DNA of 64,000 nucleotides from the NCBI RefSeq assembly GCF_018873765.1, contig NC_057925.1:9063568-9127567 (forward strand), read 5' to 3'. The position numbers and the translations under genes are program-made. Every line of letters starts with the position of its first letter. Position 1 is the first letter of the stretch. Of this stretch, positions 45,561 to 56,150 are shown piece by piece. Origin of the DNA: Telopea speciosissima. Taxonomy: Eukaryota; Streptophyta; Magnoliopsida; Proteales; Proteaceae. The notes beneath the pieces were generated by a model. That model saw nothing but the letters and a program-made list of their open reading frames with translations, made no database searches and was not told the DNA's origin.

Positions 45561-46172
45561 GACACCGTTTGGTTGGCAGGGGAATTAAATGGAAGGAAAT
45601 GAAAACTTTTCAAATCTAAAAAAGAAACTTTTGTAATCATTACTCTTACATAAATTACTTAAATTTCTTATCATATTTAGTAATGATATATTTTACATGT
45701 AATTTTTATTTTACATTTTAAGCCAAAGCTACGTTTGGTTGCAAGGGAAATTAAAAGGAAAGGAAGGGAAGGGAAGGGAAGGGAAGGGAAAATTGAAATT
45801 TTTGTAATCATTACCCCCATGTGATTGTATAGACTACTTAAATTTCTTAGGTTGCAAGGGAAATTAAAAGGAAAGGAAGGGAAGGGAAGGGAAGGGAAAA
45901 TTGAAATTTTTGTAATCATTACCCCCATGTGATTGTATAGACTATTTAAATTTTTTACCATATTTAGTAATGATACATTTTACATGTAATTTTTATTTTA
46001 CATTTTAAATCACAGGGAATTGGAAGCAAAGTAAAATGGAATTTAATAACCAAATATAGAATGATTTGGAGTTAGTGATATTGTCACATGGGGTAAGGAT
46101 TACAAAAGTTTCATCTCTAAGTATGATTTACTTCTCTTCCCTTTAATTGCCTTTGCAACCAAACGGAGCCCA
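45561..46172. mobile_element. Inverted-repeat element with an internal tandem duplication
   Basis: Ends caccgtttggttggcagggg and, opposite strand, gggctccgtttggttgcaaagg, a common plant MITE terminus. Inside, about 113 bp (ggttgcaagggaaattaaaagg ... gtatagacta.ttaaatttc) is repeated head to tail at about 45736-45848 and 45850-45957. Class and TSD are unresolved. Confidence 0.65.
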
Positions 46173-46287
46173 ATGTGTAAGACGTCAGAATTTCCGTAAA
46201 ACAATGACATTTATTCAGGCTGGGCCTTGAGCTTATTAAAAACTCAATAGATGCTTAGGTCTAGAAAAAATTAATAAAAAAATAAAA

Positions 46288-46415
46288 GCCGTACCCAGTG
46301 CACAAGACTCCCGCATTTAGCAAGGTCTGGGGAAGGTCAAATGTACGCAGCCTTACCCTTGTTTCCAGAACCCGTGACCAAAGCGTTCAGCAAGTGAGCA
46401 CTTGACCAACATGCC
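46288..46415 (-). mobile_element. Au-type SINE
   Basis: On the minus strand, a tRNA-like head with box A-like TGGTCAAGTGCTCA and box B GGTCACGGGTTC (46368-46379), then the Au hallmark aaggctgcgtaca, ccttccccagacc, gcgggagtcttgtgcactgg, and a T-rich tail. It is transcribed by RNA polymerase III in the family. A decayed relative is at 7577-7620. Confidence 0.85.
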
Positions 46416-46639
46416 AAGCACGACCTTTGAGACCCATTCTAATGTCCAGCCCTTTGTAATTATACACCCCTACCTTTCGAGTCCCATTCTAAAGTCCTCT
46501 GTTTGGTGGCTCCCCCCTCCTTTTGCAAATTCTGCTATCTTTCAAAGGAGTAACTTTTCTGATTTCCTTTTGTTGCATCAGAAATCCTCTTGGAGCAAAC
46601 TCTGCCTACAAGACAAAGATTAGCAGAGAGTACCGGGCG

Positions 46640-47095
46640 TGGCCAGTGATCTCACTTCGATGCTTAAGTTAGATCTCTGAGCAATAGTCAGAATAATGAG
46701 AATTCAGATGGACTGGACATGTGTTACCTCCCCTATTTAAGGTGATGGATAGTTAGGATTGTGCCCGGAGTGGTACGCGGGAATCTCGGAGTGGAGTGAG
46801 ACCGTTGCTGATTGAAATGCAGAATCATTGATGATCCATTATCTCCCACACGCCGAAAGAGGCGTAACGTGGGTGGAAGTCTGGGACCATGTCGGTTCCC
46901 GATAAACTTGCGGTTGCTTGAGCAAGCGATAGGAATTACCCCCTTTGTCTTTGCCACCGCCATATGGGGTGACGGATTACGTGCCACAGGCAGTGGAAAG
47001 GTCGTGCACACTAGATTTTGTCAAACCCGCAACTAGGGCCATGACCCACCACCTCTTCATCCCGTTCTCATCGATCCCGATCCTATATCCCAACA
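46640..47095. repeat. LTR-like sequence including ~205-bp dispersed repeat, copy 2
   Basis: 46889-47095 matches 6886-7092. Upstream, ctcacttcgatgcttaagtt and cccctatttaagg resemble parts of gypsy LTRs. Copy 1 lacks the upstream part because of the gypsy insertion there. Full ends were not found. Confidence 0.5.
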
Positions 47096-47704
47096 GGAGC
47101 CCCCCACTCCCATAGACTCGTGCGTCCAAGGGGAGTTAGGTTCGCATTGCTCTACGACCATCTCTTCGGCGCGTGTGATTTGACAACCTGGCGGCTGAGT
47201 GTGATTTGTCGATTCAGCCGTCCTAAGCCATGTGGCTGAAAACCCTAAAGGTGCCTCAACTTGAGGCGACGCTCGGCGTCCCTCCAATGTACAAACGTGT
47301 GTCCGTAGGCATTATGATCTCTAGGTTAAGCCTATGGTTGATTGATCTTGATCATGTTAAGCCTTCCAATGTGGTCAAGCCATGTGGCATGAACTTTAAT
47401 TTCTCTGGGCGACACTAAACGCCAATTACACTTAGCTATCCGATGGGTCGCGTCCTTTGGCCGTCAGATTTGGAAACGTCTCCTCCTCTTCGTACACATA
47501 AATTGAAACTTCACTTTTACGGCAATCTTTCACTGATTTCTTTCTATTTCTGAGCTTTTTTGCTTCTGCACTTATCGTGGTTCCTGTCTTTTGCCACTGC
47601 ATTTTACTCCGGTGCCGTTATGCTTGCAGGTCCTCGAACGAAGTTCTTCTCTCGTGGCCCTGCATCGATCGTACAGTGTTCTTTTATTCTCGACCTCTCC
47701 TAGC
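47096..47704. other. Unassigned stretch before the SIRE-like element
   Basis: Moderately GC-rich, with promoter-like features at 47430-47560 (cctcctcttcgtacacataaat then a pyrimidine-rich leader). No family recognised. It may be leader sequence of a deleted retrotransposon. Confidence 0.3.
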
Positions 47705-48715
47705 TTTGACACAACTTTATTTGCTAAAAATAAAAGAAATGATTAAATCATTGTTCAAATTTATGTAGATGACATAATTTTTTGTTCTACAAATGAAGTA
47801 CTTTGTCATGAATTTAGTCAAACTATGAGCAATGAATTTGAAATGAGTCTAATGGGAGAATTGAACTTCTTTTTAGGACTTCAAATTAGACAAAACTCTA
47901 ATGGGATCTTCATTAGTCAAACTAAGTATCTTAAAGATCTTTTGAAAAACTTTGACATTGTTGGACAAAAATCTTCCAGTACTTCTATGAGTACATCGGT
48001 TAAAATGTCCAAAGACGAAGATGGTACACCTATTAACCCTACAAAATATAGAGATTATAATAGGAAGTTTACTATATGTATCGGCTAATAGATCGGACAT
48101 AATGTTTAGTGTCTGTGCTTGTGCTAGGTTTCAGGCCAAACCTATGCAATCCCATTTAAGTGTTGTAAAGAAAATCTTCAAGTACTTGAAAGGGACTCCA
48201 AGCATTGGCCACTGGTACCCAATGAACCAAGACTTTAACTTAACTACTCTCTCCGACGCCGACTTTGTCAGGTGTCATGTTGATCGGAAGAGTACAAGTG
48301 GGACTTGTCATGTCCTAGGATCGTGTTTAGTCACGTGGTTTAGCAAGCAATAGAACTCTGTTGCTTTATCAACCATCGAGGCCGAATACATTACAGTCGG
48401 ACGGTGTTGTGCACAAATGTTATGGATGAGAAAAACTCGCCAAGATTATGGAATAAAGTTTAACAGTTCCTCCCTCAAATGTGATAACTCAAATGCTATC
48501 AATCTCAGCAAAAATCCTATTTTACACTTTCGAGCGAAACAAAAAATATTGACATTCGTCATCACTTTTTACGTGATACAGCTCAAAGAGGTGAAATTTG
48601 ACTTAATTTTATCGAGACCGAGAAGCAACTTGCCGACATTTTCACTAAACCCCTAAGTGAAGAAAGATTTTGCATGTTAAGAAGAGAATTGGGCATTTGT
48701 AACCCTTTTCAATAA
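47705..48715 (+). pseudogene. Ty1/copia (SIRE-like) RT-RNase H fragment
   Basis: FDTTLFAKNKRND, a stop, then IVQIYVDDIIFCSTNE (RT active site, about 47747-47800), FFLGLQIRQNSNGIFISQTK, RSDIMFSVCACARFQAKPMQ, KIFKYLKGTPSIGHWYP, DADFVRCHVDRKSTSGTC and a C-terminus ...FCMLRRELGICNPFQ before the stop near 48715. Frameshifts at about 48045, 48350 and 48610 break it. Everything upstream of the RT active site is deleted. Confidence 0.88.
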
Positions 48716-49047
48716 GTTTATTTATTAATTTCTGCCCAAATTTGAAATACTTTGTTGAATTACCCTATTCGATATACCGAATCTAGAAACGATATCCTGA
48801 TGCTCCTAATCCATGAAGTGTGTAGTTGTTTCACCCCACTTTTTTATAATGCTAAAGGGGGAGAAGAAGATAAAGATAACAATGTCATGTATTGGTTGTT
48901 TTTCTTACAGTTTTTTCTTATGCTTTGAAGTTAAGTTTATGCAATAGATGTCATGTATTGAAACTCTTATGCAATAAATTTAAATTTATGTTTTCATACA
49001 ATTGATGTTTTATATTAAAATTTTATTGGTTAGTATTTGTCATCATA

Positions 49048-49061
49048 AAAAAGGGGGAGAT
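49048..49061 (+). other. Polypurine tract of the SIRE-like element
   Basis: AAAAAAGGGGGAGA immediately before the LTR's TTGTTGAGGG; it primes plus-strand DNA synthesis in the family. The ~330 bp between the RNase H stop and this tract include aaagggggagaagaag near 48854, typical of this lineage. Confidence 0.8.
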
Positions 49062-50380
49062 TGTTGAGGGAAAGTCCTCACACACAAACTCCATCATCCA
49101 CTGTGTGATATCAAAGTTTTGATGATAACAAATAGACCAAATTATACTAACTCTTGTTTGAGATGCATAGAATCCCTATAACAAGAGCATGGCACCAGGT
49201 GAGGGGTAGCACTTTCAAGAGATTGATGATCAAAGCAATTGAAGCCTTAGTCCAAGTTTTCAAGACATCAAGGGATCATGAAGTAAGAAGAACACATCAT
49301 AAAGACAAACACTCAAGCAAAGCAATGGAGCTCAAGATTGAAGTGTATTTTGAAGACTTAAAGTTTTATTAAATTATGAAATTGTTCTTAACTCACAAAC
49401 TGATGTAATGCATACACACACTCTTGCATACATATAGAATGACCTTAGGAGGTTTATTTGAACCCTTTCCATATGGCCAAGACCAGTGGAATCACCCTAA
49501 GTCAGTTCAACATGGGACTGAAACCATTTCAGCAAAAATGCTGATTCGGCATACTGAATCCAAAAATGGCATACCGTTTTTGAATAAATATCGGACATAA
49601 CTTTCCCAAGAGCAAACGGCTTGCTCCGGATTGGATCCGGCATACTAGATCATGATCCAGCATACTGGATCAGAAAATCTAACCGTTGGATCAACAATTA
49701 TATTTATATGTGATTTTGATAATCCGACATACCGAATTGGAAATCGGTATACCGAATTGATGTTGCTTTTGGATCCGATTCAAAGAACAACTCTCTTTTA
49801 GTTTGAGTCCCCAAGTCTATAAATAGGCTCTTTACTCAAATACAAAAGCCATCTATCACCAATACCAAGAGACAGCATCATAAGCTCTGTCATTCTAAGT
49901 GTCATAGTCTCAAGTGAGCATACATTGATCACAAGCATTCACTGATCACAAGCTCACACACTCAATCTCCTCCACCACATCAAGCTTCAAGCTTTAAGCT
50001 TCAAAGTTGGAAGGTAACATACATTTCTACTAAGGTTGTGGTAACACTTTTACTTAGTAGTTATTTATGATTGATTGAGTCCTCTTGCTCGGAATCAAGA
50101 TTGGTTAAATCATCTTGCTTGGAATCAAGATTGACTGAGTCCTCTTGCTCGGAATAAAGAATTGTGTAAGAGTCTTCGTGCTCTCTATCAAGATTATTTT
50201 ATTTAGTGGAATTCTCTCTAAGTTGGAGAGGAGTGGATGTAGGTAAGTTTTGATCGAACCACTATAAAATCTTTGTGTTATTTGTGCAATTGTTTAATTA
50301 GTGTTAATAACCTATAATTTCACAACATATTTTATTACTTACTAGTTTCATCTATTAACCCCCCTCTAGGTGAATTAACA
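49062..50380 (+). repeat. 3' LTR of the SIRE-like copia element
   Basis: Starts TGTTGAGGGAAAG after the polypurine tract and ends ctctaggtgaattaaca; TG...CA, 1319 bp. Contains a TATA-like ctataaatagg at about 49816 followed by a leader, and a short tandem repeat (gattga.t.a.tc.tcttgct.gga) at 50070-50160. Confidence 0.8.
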
Positions 50381-51033
50381 ATATTTCTTTGATGGCGTAG
50401 TCTAGTTTGGACGCATGTGAAAACCTTTAACGAGTTAAAAAAATTTTATCTTCAAAAATTTGTTAGTACCCAAAAACCTACAGCTATCACTAAAATTTGT
50501 TCATCCAACAAAATCCCACTAGTGATTGAAAACATTTTAAAAACCATCACTACTAATCATGGGAAAAAGGAAAGAGGTGTTGCTTTTAATTTTAAAATTT
50601 ATTTCTCTTATTAGAGTTGGAGAAAATTTTCATACACGACTGTGTAAGATTTCACCCCTCATGTGGTCAACTGGTCATTGGTGTTTATCCCAAATGACAT
50701 CGTTTTCAATCTATTTTAATGGTATGCTTCCAAAATAGTTTGAAAATCTATTTATGCCCTTTGAAATTAAAGGGAGAATGTTCTCTGTGCTATAGGAATA
50801 GGTTACACCCAAACACATGGAGGTGGGTGCAATGACCACCCTATCCCCCTTGAGTGGCAGGCCCATGTGTCTGAGTACAGCCCACATTGTGGCACAAAGA
50901 ACATGAGCCCCTAAGTTTTAAAATAAAATAAAGAGAAAAAAAAATTCGACGAACCTGATCCAAATGCAATAAAAGAGGTGTCATTAACACATTCCCATTA
51001 TATAGATTAAAGAATGACTATTAAAGAAGACTT
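50381..51033. other. Unassigned AT-rich stretch
   Basis: No gene seen apart from the fold-back element at 50777-50906. Confidence 0.35.
50777..50906. mobile_element. Fold-back MITE with the GCAATGACC core
   Basis: Ends atgttctctgtgctatagg and, opposite strand, atgttctttgtgccacaat; inner arms share cacatgg. The core ggtgcaatgaccaccctatc is at about 50827. Confidence 0.65.
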
Positions 51034-51492
51034 CGAAGTTCATGTGGGATAAACTCACAAATTTCCTCGATCTCTCCAGTTGTTGACTAAGTCAAGCATT
51101 AGCACCAAGTCACAAATTTCTATTTTCTAGTGGAATACCATGATGGATGACATTGTAGAAATTATACTTAAAAAAAATTCAGGAAGTTCATGTGGGACCA
51201 ACTCACAAATTTCCTCGATCTCTCCACTTGGTGAGTAAGTCAAGCATTAGGCACCAACTCCACAAATTTCTGTTTTCTAGTGGAATGCGATGATGGATGA
51301 CATAGAATTGTAGAAATTATACTTAATAAAGACCCAGGAAGTTTACCTGGGACCAACTTACAAATTTCCTCGATCTCTTCACTTGTTGACTAAGTCAAGC
51401 ATTAGGCACCAACTCACAAATTTCTGTTTTCTAAGTGGAATACCGTGATGGATGACATAGAATTGTAGAAATTACAGTAAAAAAAAGACTCT
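51034..51492. repeat. Three tandem copies of a ~150-bp unit
   Basis: Copies start near 51034, 51182 and 51336. Each has gaagtt.a.gtgggac.aactcacaaat, cctcgatctct.cact, gactaagtcaagcatta and gatggatgacat. Non-coding. Confidence 0.85.
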
Positions 51493-51821
51493 TAGGAATG
51501 AATTTCAGCGAATCATGCTCAAAAGAGTTTTATTTTTCTCAATCCGTGTGAACCGTGTGGGGTTCACACGCATGAATGAAGAATGGCTGATCTTAGAGAG
51601 AAGACTGTCAAATCAGTGTACGTGCGGTTCCAAAAATTGTCACTCAGTTTTTTTTTTTGGTAAACAAGATTGTCACTCAGTTCACACTACCTTACTGGTG
51701 GCCGTGTTTTGTCAACAAATACAAATAATTCAAATGAGTTATTGTTAGTGGGGCTGCCCTCCCCCTCCTCCCTTCCCCTGCCCTTCCTCCTGCTCCTGCT
51801 CCTCCTCTTGCCTCCGGTATT

Positions 51822-52001
51822 GGATCTTTATCACCTTCAGTTGGTTGTCCGGTCTAGTTCTTCAGTTCCTCTAACAAAGGGGGGCTGAAATGATCTCTCT
51901 ACCCATGACCAAACACTCTGCCCGAGGGGAATCCACCATCCCCCTATTAGAGGAACTGGGGAACTGGGCCGATCAACAAACTGGAGGAGATAATTTTCCC
52001 C
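51822..52001. mobile_element. Fold-back MITE
   Basis: Ends ggatctttatcaccttcagtt and, opposite strand, ggggaaaattatctcctcca; arms include agttcctctaa. The degenerate core tgaaatgatctctctaccc is at about 51887. Confidence 0.7.
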
Positions 52002-52172
52002 GATATTCACCATAATTCAAAAAAAAAAAAAAAAAACCACCCCTAAAACTAATATAAGCAAAAGTATGTTCGGTAAACATTACACACCCACTTAATAATC
52101 AGCCAATTCGAAGAAAACGAAATCATTCACAAGCTAGGGTTTGGAACATTTTCTCTCATATAAATAAAGTAA

Positions 52173-53922
52173 GGCTAAAAGGTCGCAGCACTTGAGCGCT
52201 ACCATTATAATACAACGATGACAATGTTCTATCAATCTCAATCATTGATTTTCTGACATAAACTCTGAGCCGTTCAATTTTTTAAAGCACAAACAAAAGG
52301 ATCTACATCCTTTACTTCCAACTGCTGTACTTCTATTCTACTTCCACGATTTCTCAGTGTGCCACGTGGCTTGACAGCCATCCAACGTCTTGAAGTGAAA
52401 CCATTCAAAAAAATTCAAAATGCTTTTAAAACCAGATGAAACCTTTGAACCAAACCTTTAACCCCTAAACAACCCAACCCGACTGGCTCAAAGATGAGAC
52501 GAGCAGCAGGAGAAGACGAAGGGTCTATTGGGTGAATCTCGCAACCTCCGAGGGATTAACCGATGAACCCTGACTAGGTCGTCATATCGTCTCTGAGGGA
52601 GGAGAGGACTTGAAACTTCCAGCGAACAAAATCAGAGAGGAGCTTGGAAGATTATATTTTTTTTTCCCTTTTTTTAAAACAACGAAGCTGGCTACTATGA
52701 TGGGGTTTAGGGAAGCAACGAGTCTGAGCCGAGGTCTAAGAGAAGTCCTCATCGTTTGCCAAGACCTTGACAACAATGGTGGAGGTTGAAGAACACCGTA
52801 CGCAATCTTCAAATTGTTAATAAAAGAGAGATGAAAAGAACCCAAATAAAGTATGATGGAAACAACTGAGCAGAAACAAAACAAAAGCCTAAGAAATTTC
52901 AATAGAAAGTTGTGATCAGAAAAGATGAACAATTATCTGGATGAGGATGAAGAAAAAAACAGAGAACGAGAAGAAAATTCAACACATCAAAAAGGTAAAA
53001 AGCAGAAAAAGGAAATAGCTTAAATGGTAACTCAAGGAAACAGTAAAATGAGAAGAAAGAAAGAAAACCCAGATAAGAAAATTTGAGACGAATGGAAATG
53101 CAAGCAGAGAAGCACAGAAACAGATCCAAATGAGGCGAAACCGTGAAAATCTCTCAAGCCCCAACTACCCTGTTATGGCTGATGAACTAAACCCAGAATT
53201 CAAGAAACAAGAAAAAATTTGATGGAGATTTTATTTACAGTGTTATGTATTTTTTTTCATCATCTGCTTTGATTTTTTATTTTGTTCTTTCTTTTTTATC
53301 CATTTTACCCTATATGAATAGGTCTGAGGCGGTTTGCGAGATTCACCCGGTAGATCCTTCTTCTTCTCCTGCTGCTGCTGCTGCTGGTCTCATCTTTGAC
53401 TTTGCATTTTTAATTCCTTTTACAATCCAACAACCTAAGTGCGAATTCGCGTTTCGTTCAGTAAGAAATAAAGACTCTAGACCTCTAATGGACTGAAGCC
53501 TGAGAGTGGTTCAGGAATTAAACTCTTTCCAATGAGCCAGCAAGGTTATGCTGAGTTTTCCTTCTGTTTATTATCGTCGGCCGAAGATGGAGCCATTTTC
53601 CGTCTCAGTTTGGTAGCCAGATGATGGAGCGATGGAGAGGTTCTGCAACATCTTGTTTGAGGGCTTTTCGTTCTCTAAATGAAATGGAGATGGGTTTAGT
53701 TTGAGTGAAAATGGTTCAGTTAGAAGTGGGTTTAGTTTGAGTGAAATCTGGTTCGACTAGTGGGTTTTCGTTCTAAATGAAAGAGAAGGTCACCATTTTA
53801 TTTGTGCTTTAAAAAATTGAACGGTTCAAATTTTATATCAGAAAATCAATGACTGAGATCAATGGAGCATTGCCATCATTGTTTTATAATGGCAGAACTC
53901 AAGCCCTTGCTACCGCTCGCCC
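52173..53922. mobile_element. Third Mutator-like element (1750 bp)
   Basis: Long inverted arms: gcacttgag.gctaccattataa, atcattgattttctgacat, gttcaattttttaaagcac at 52190-52290 are mirrored at 53805-53920, and gggtgaatctcgcaacc(tc)cgag at 52530 is mirrored at 53325. Perfect 9-bp TSD ATAAAGTAA at 52164-52172 and 53923-53931. No transposase seen. The interior (52580-53320) has long but unrecognised frames. Confidence 0.88.
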
Positions 53923-54031
53923 ATAAAGTAAAATAGATTTAGTAGATCACTTCATTTTTATGCCTTCAAACAAGGTAAAGCAGGTTACCCTTAAATTACT
54001 GTCTAGTTTACCCCAAAAAAAGAAATTTACT

Positions 54032-54060
<29 letters not shown>

Positions 54061-54062
<2 letters not shown>

Positions 54063-54226
54063 TGGTTGCAGGAATTGTTGTCAGCGGTGTGGGTGAGATC
54101 CTGAATAAGGTGATCTCCAAGACAACCGAGGAGATTGGGAGAGGTGGTTGCAGGAATTGTTGTCAGCGGTGTGGGTGAGATCCTGAATAAGGTGATCTCC
54201 AAGACAACCGAGGAGATTGGGCTTGT
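54061..54226 (+). repeat. 83-bp tandem duplication at the NBS-LRR start
   Basis: From tggttgcaggaattgttgtc through gacaaccgaggagattgg, present at 54062 and 54145 with an 83-nt offset, not a multiple of three, so translation from the ATG at 54061 stops at 54178. The copies are essentially identical, so the event is recent. Confidence 0.9.
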
Positions 54227-56150
54227 GTGGAATGTCAAGGAAGAGCTGAACAAGTTAATACGGACTATGACTGCGACTGCCATCCAAGCATTATTACATG
54301 ATGCTGAAAAACAACAAGAAGAAAAGGAGACTGAGACTTTTCCTGAGAAGGCTTAAAGATGTTGCTTATGCTGCTGAAGACGTTTTGGATGAATTCGGTT
54401 ACCAAACCACAAGATTGAAGGTGACAAACAGCAAAATGAGCTACTTCTTGCATTCAATTTCAGTTCCTTTTAAATCAAAGAAGGCTAAAAAGATTCAGAA
54501 GACAAACATGGAGTCTGATGAAATCAAAAGTGACATGGATTCATTCAATTTTGTGAGATTTTCTATACCCACAAATCTTCAAAAATAGAAAGACCACCAC
54601 CATCCACCATAGAGACATGCTCTATTGTATATGAGTCCGAGGTTCTAGGAAGGGATGCTGAAAAGTCAGAGATAGTAACCATGTTAACTACCTCTGACAA
54701 TGAAGATATTCTTTCGGTCCTTCCCATAGTTGGAATTGGAGGGCTTGGAAAGACCACACTTGCTCAGCTTGTCTACAATGATGGTCTTGTAGTCAAGTAT
54801 TTTGATAAAAGAGTTTGGATTCATGTCTCTAGAGATTTTGATGACAAGAAAATTTTGACAGATATCACTAAATCTGTTACCAATGGACCATGTCAGTTTT
54901 CAAATCTTGATGTGATATAGAGGATCCTTAAAGATGCGTTGACTGGGAAGCGGTTTTTACTTGTGTTGGATGATGTATGGAATGATGATAGTGAGCAATG
55001 GGATATGCTTAAGACTTCATTAAAAATTGGTGCCAGAGGTAACAAAATCATTGTTACTACTCGTATTGTTGAAGTTGCATCAATAGTAGGCACAATTGCT
55101 CCACACCACCTTAAAAACTTATCAAAAGCTAATTGTCGGTCCATTCTCAAAAATAGAGCTTTTGGAAATGGAGGGGCTGAAGAGACTCCAAAAATGGTGG
55201 CAATAGGGAAAGAAATTTTGCAAAAATGTGCAGGGGTACCATTAGCTGCAAAAACACTAGGAGGCTTGATGCATACCAAGAAAGATGAACAAGAGTGGTT
55301 ATCAATAAAGAATAGTGAGATCTGGGCTTTACCTATGGATAAATATGGAATCCTTCCTGTACTGAAATTGAGCTATGATCACTTGGTATCACCTTTGAAA
55401 CAATGTTTCTTATATTGTTCGATATTTCCAAAGGATGCTTATATCTTCAAAAATGATCTAATCCAACAATGGATGGCATTAGGGTTCCTCCAACCATCCA
55501 TAGAAGGTAGGTCAATGAAAGATATTGGAAATGATTACGTCAACTCTTTGTTGTGCAATTCATTGTTCCAAAACGCCGAGAAGGATGGTTTTGGTAAGGT
55601 AGAGAAGTTCAAGATGCATGATCTTGTTTTTGATCTGGCACGTTCTCTTTCAACGTCGTTGACAATGTAATTGTTGGGTTTGAAGAGTTAAAAAACAACT
55701 CTGATGTTGTTCATTTGAGATTATTGTACATGGATGGTGATATAAAAAAGATTCAAGAATGCTCGTGTAGCCCGAGAAATTTGTGGTCATTGCATTTGGA
55801 ATGCATGGGAATTGGAACTTCCATTTGCAGCAATGTCCTTGATATTCTATTCAAAAAATTCAAACATTTACGTGTTCTACATTTACGTAATTGTGGAATT
55901 GAAGAGTTACCATCCTCAATTAAGAAGTTGAAACACTTAAGGTATCTTAACCTCAGGGACAATCCAATTGAAGCATTACCTGAATCTATCACCAGCATTT
56001 ACCACTTGCAGACATTGGACCTTCATAATTCCTCTAAATGAGCTTCCCGAAGATATGAGGAAACTAGCAAACTATTGGGCAACTAGATCATGGGTTGACA
56101 ATGTTGGCAACTTGTGTGAGTTGATTGGTGGCATTATGGAGGTGTCCATA
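54061..56150 (+). pseudogene. CC-NBS-LRR resistance gene (RGA type), disrupted
   Basis: Reads through frames: N-terminal Rx-type coiled coil (RRLKDVAYAAEDVLDEFGYQ), P-loop GIGGLGKTT (about 54733), FDKRVWIHVSRDFD, kinase-2 LLVLDDVWND, KIIVTTR, the GLPL equivalent CAGVPLAAKTLGG, CFLYCSIFPKD, MHDLVFDLARSL (about 55613), and a few LRRs (LRVLHLRNCGIEELPSSIKK). Such proteins sense pathogen effectors in the cytoplasm. Damage seen: an 83-bp tandem duplication at the start shifting frame, a second frame break near 54310-54340, stops near 54586 and at 54918-54920 (TAG), a frameshift near 55665, and loss of most of the LRR domain after about 56040. Not functional. Confidence 0.9.

Noticed and set aside
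51034-51492. CRISPR-like array
   Set aside because: Head-to-tail copies with no unique spacers, in a plant genome.
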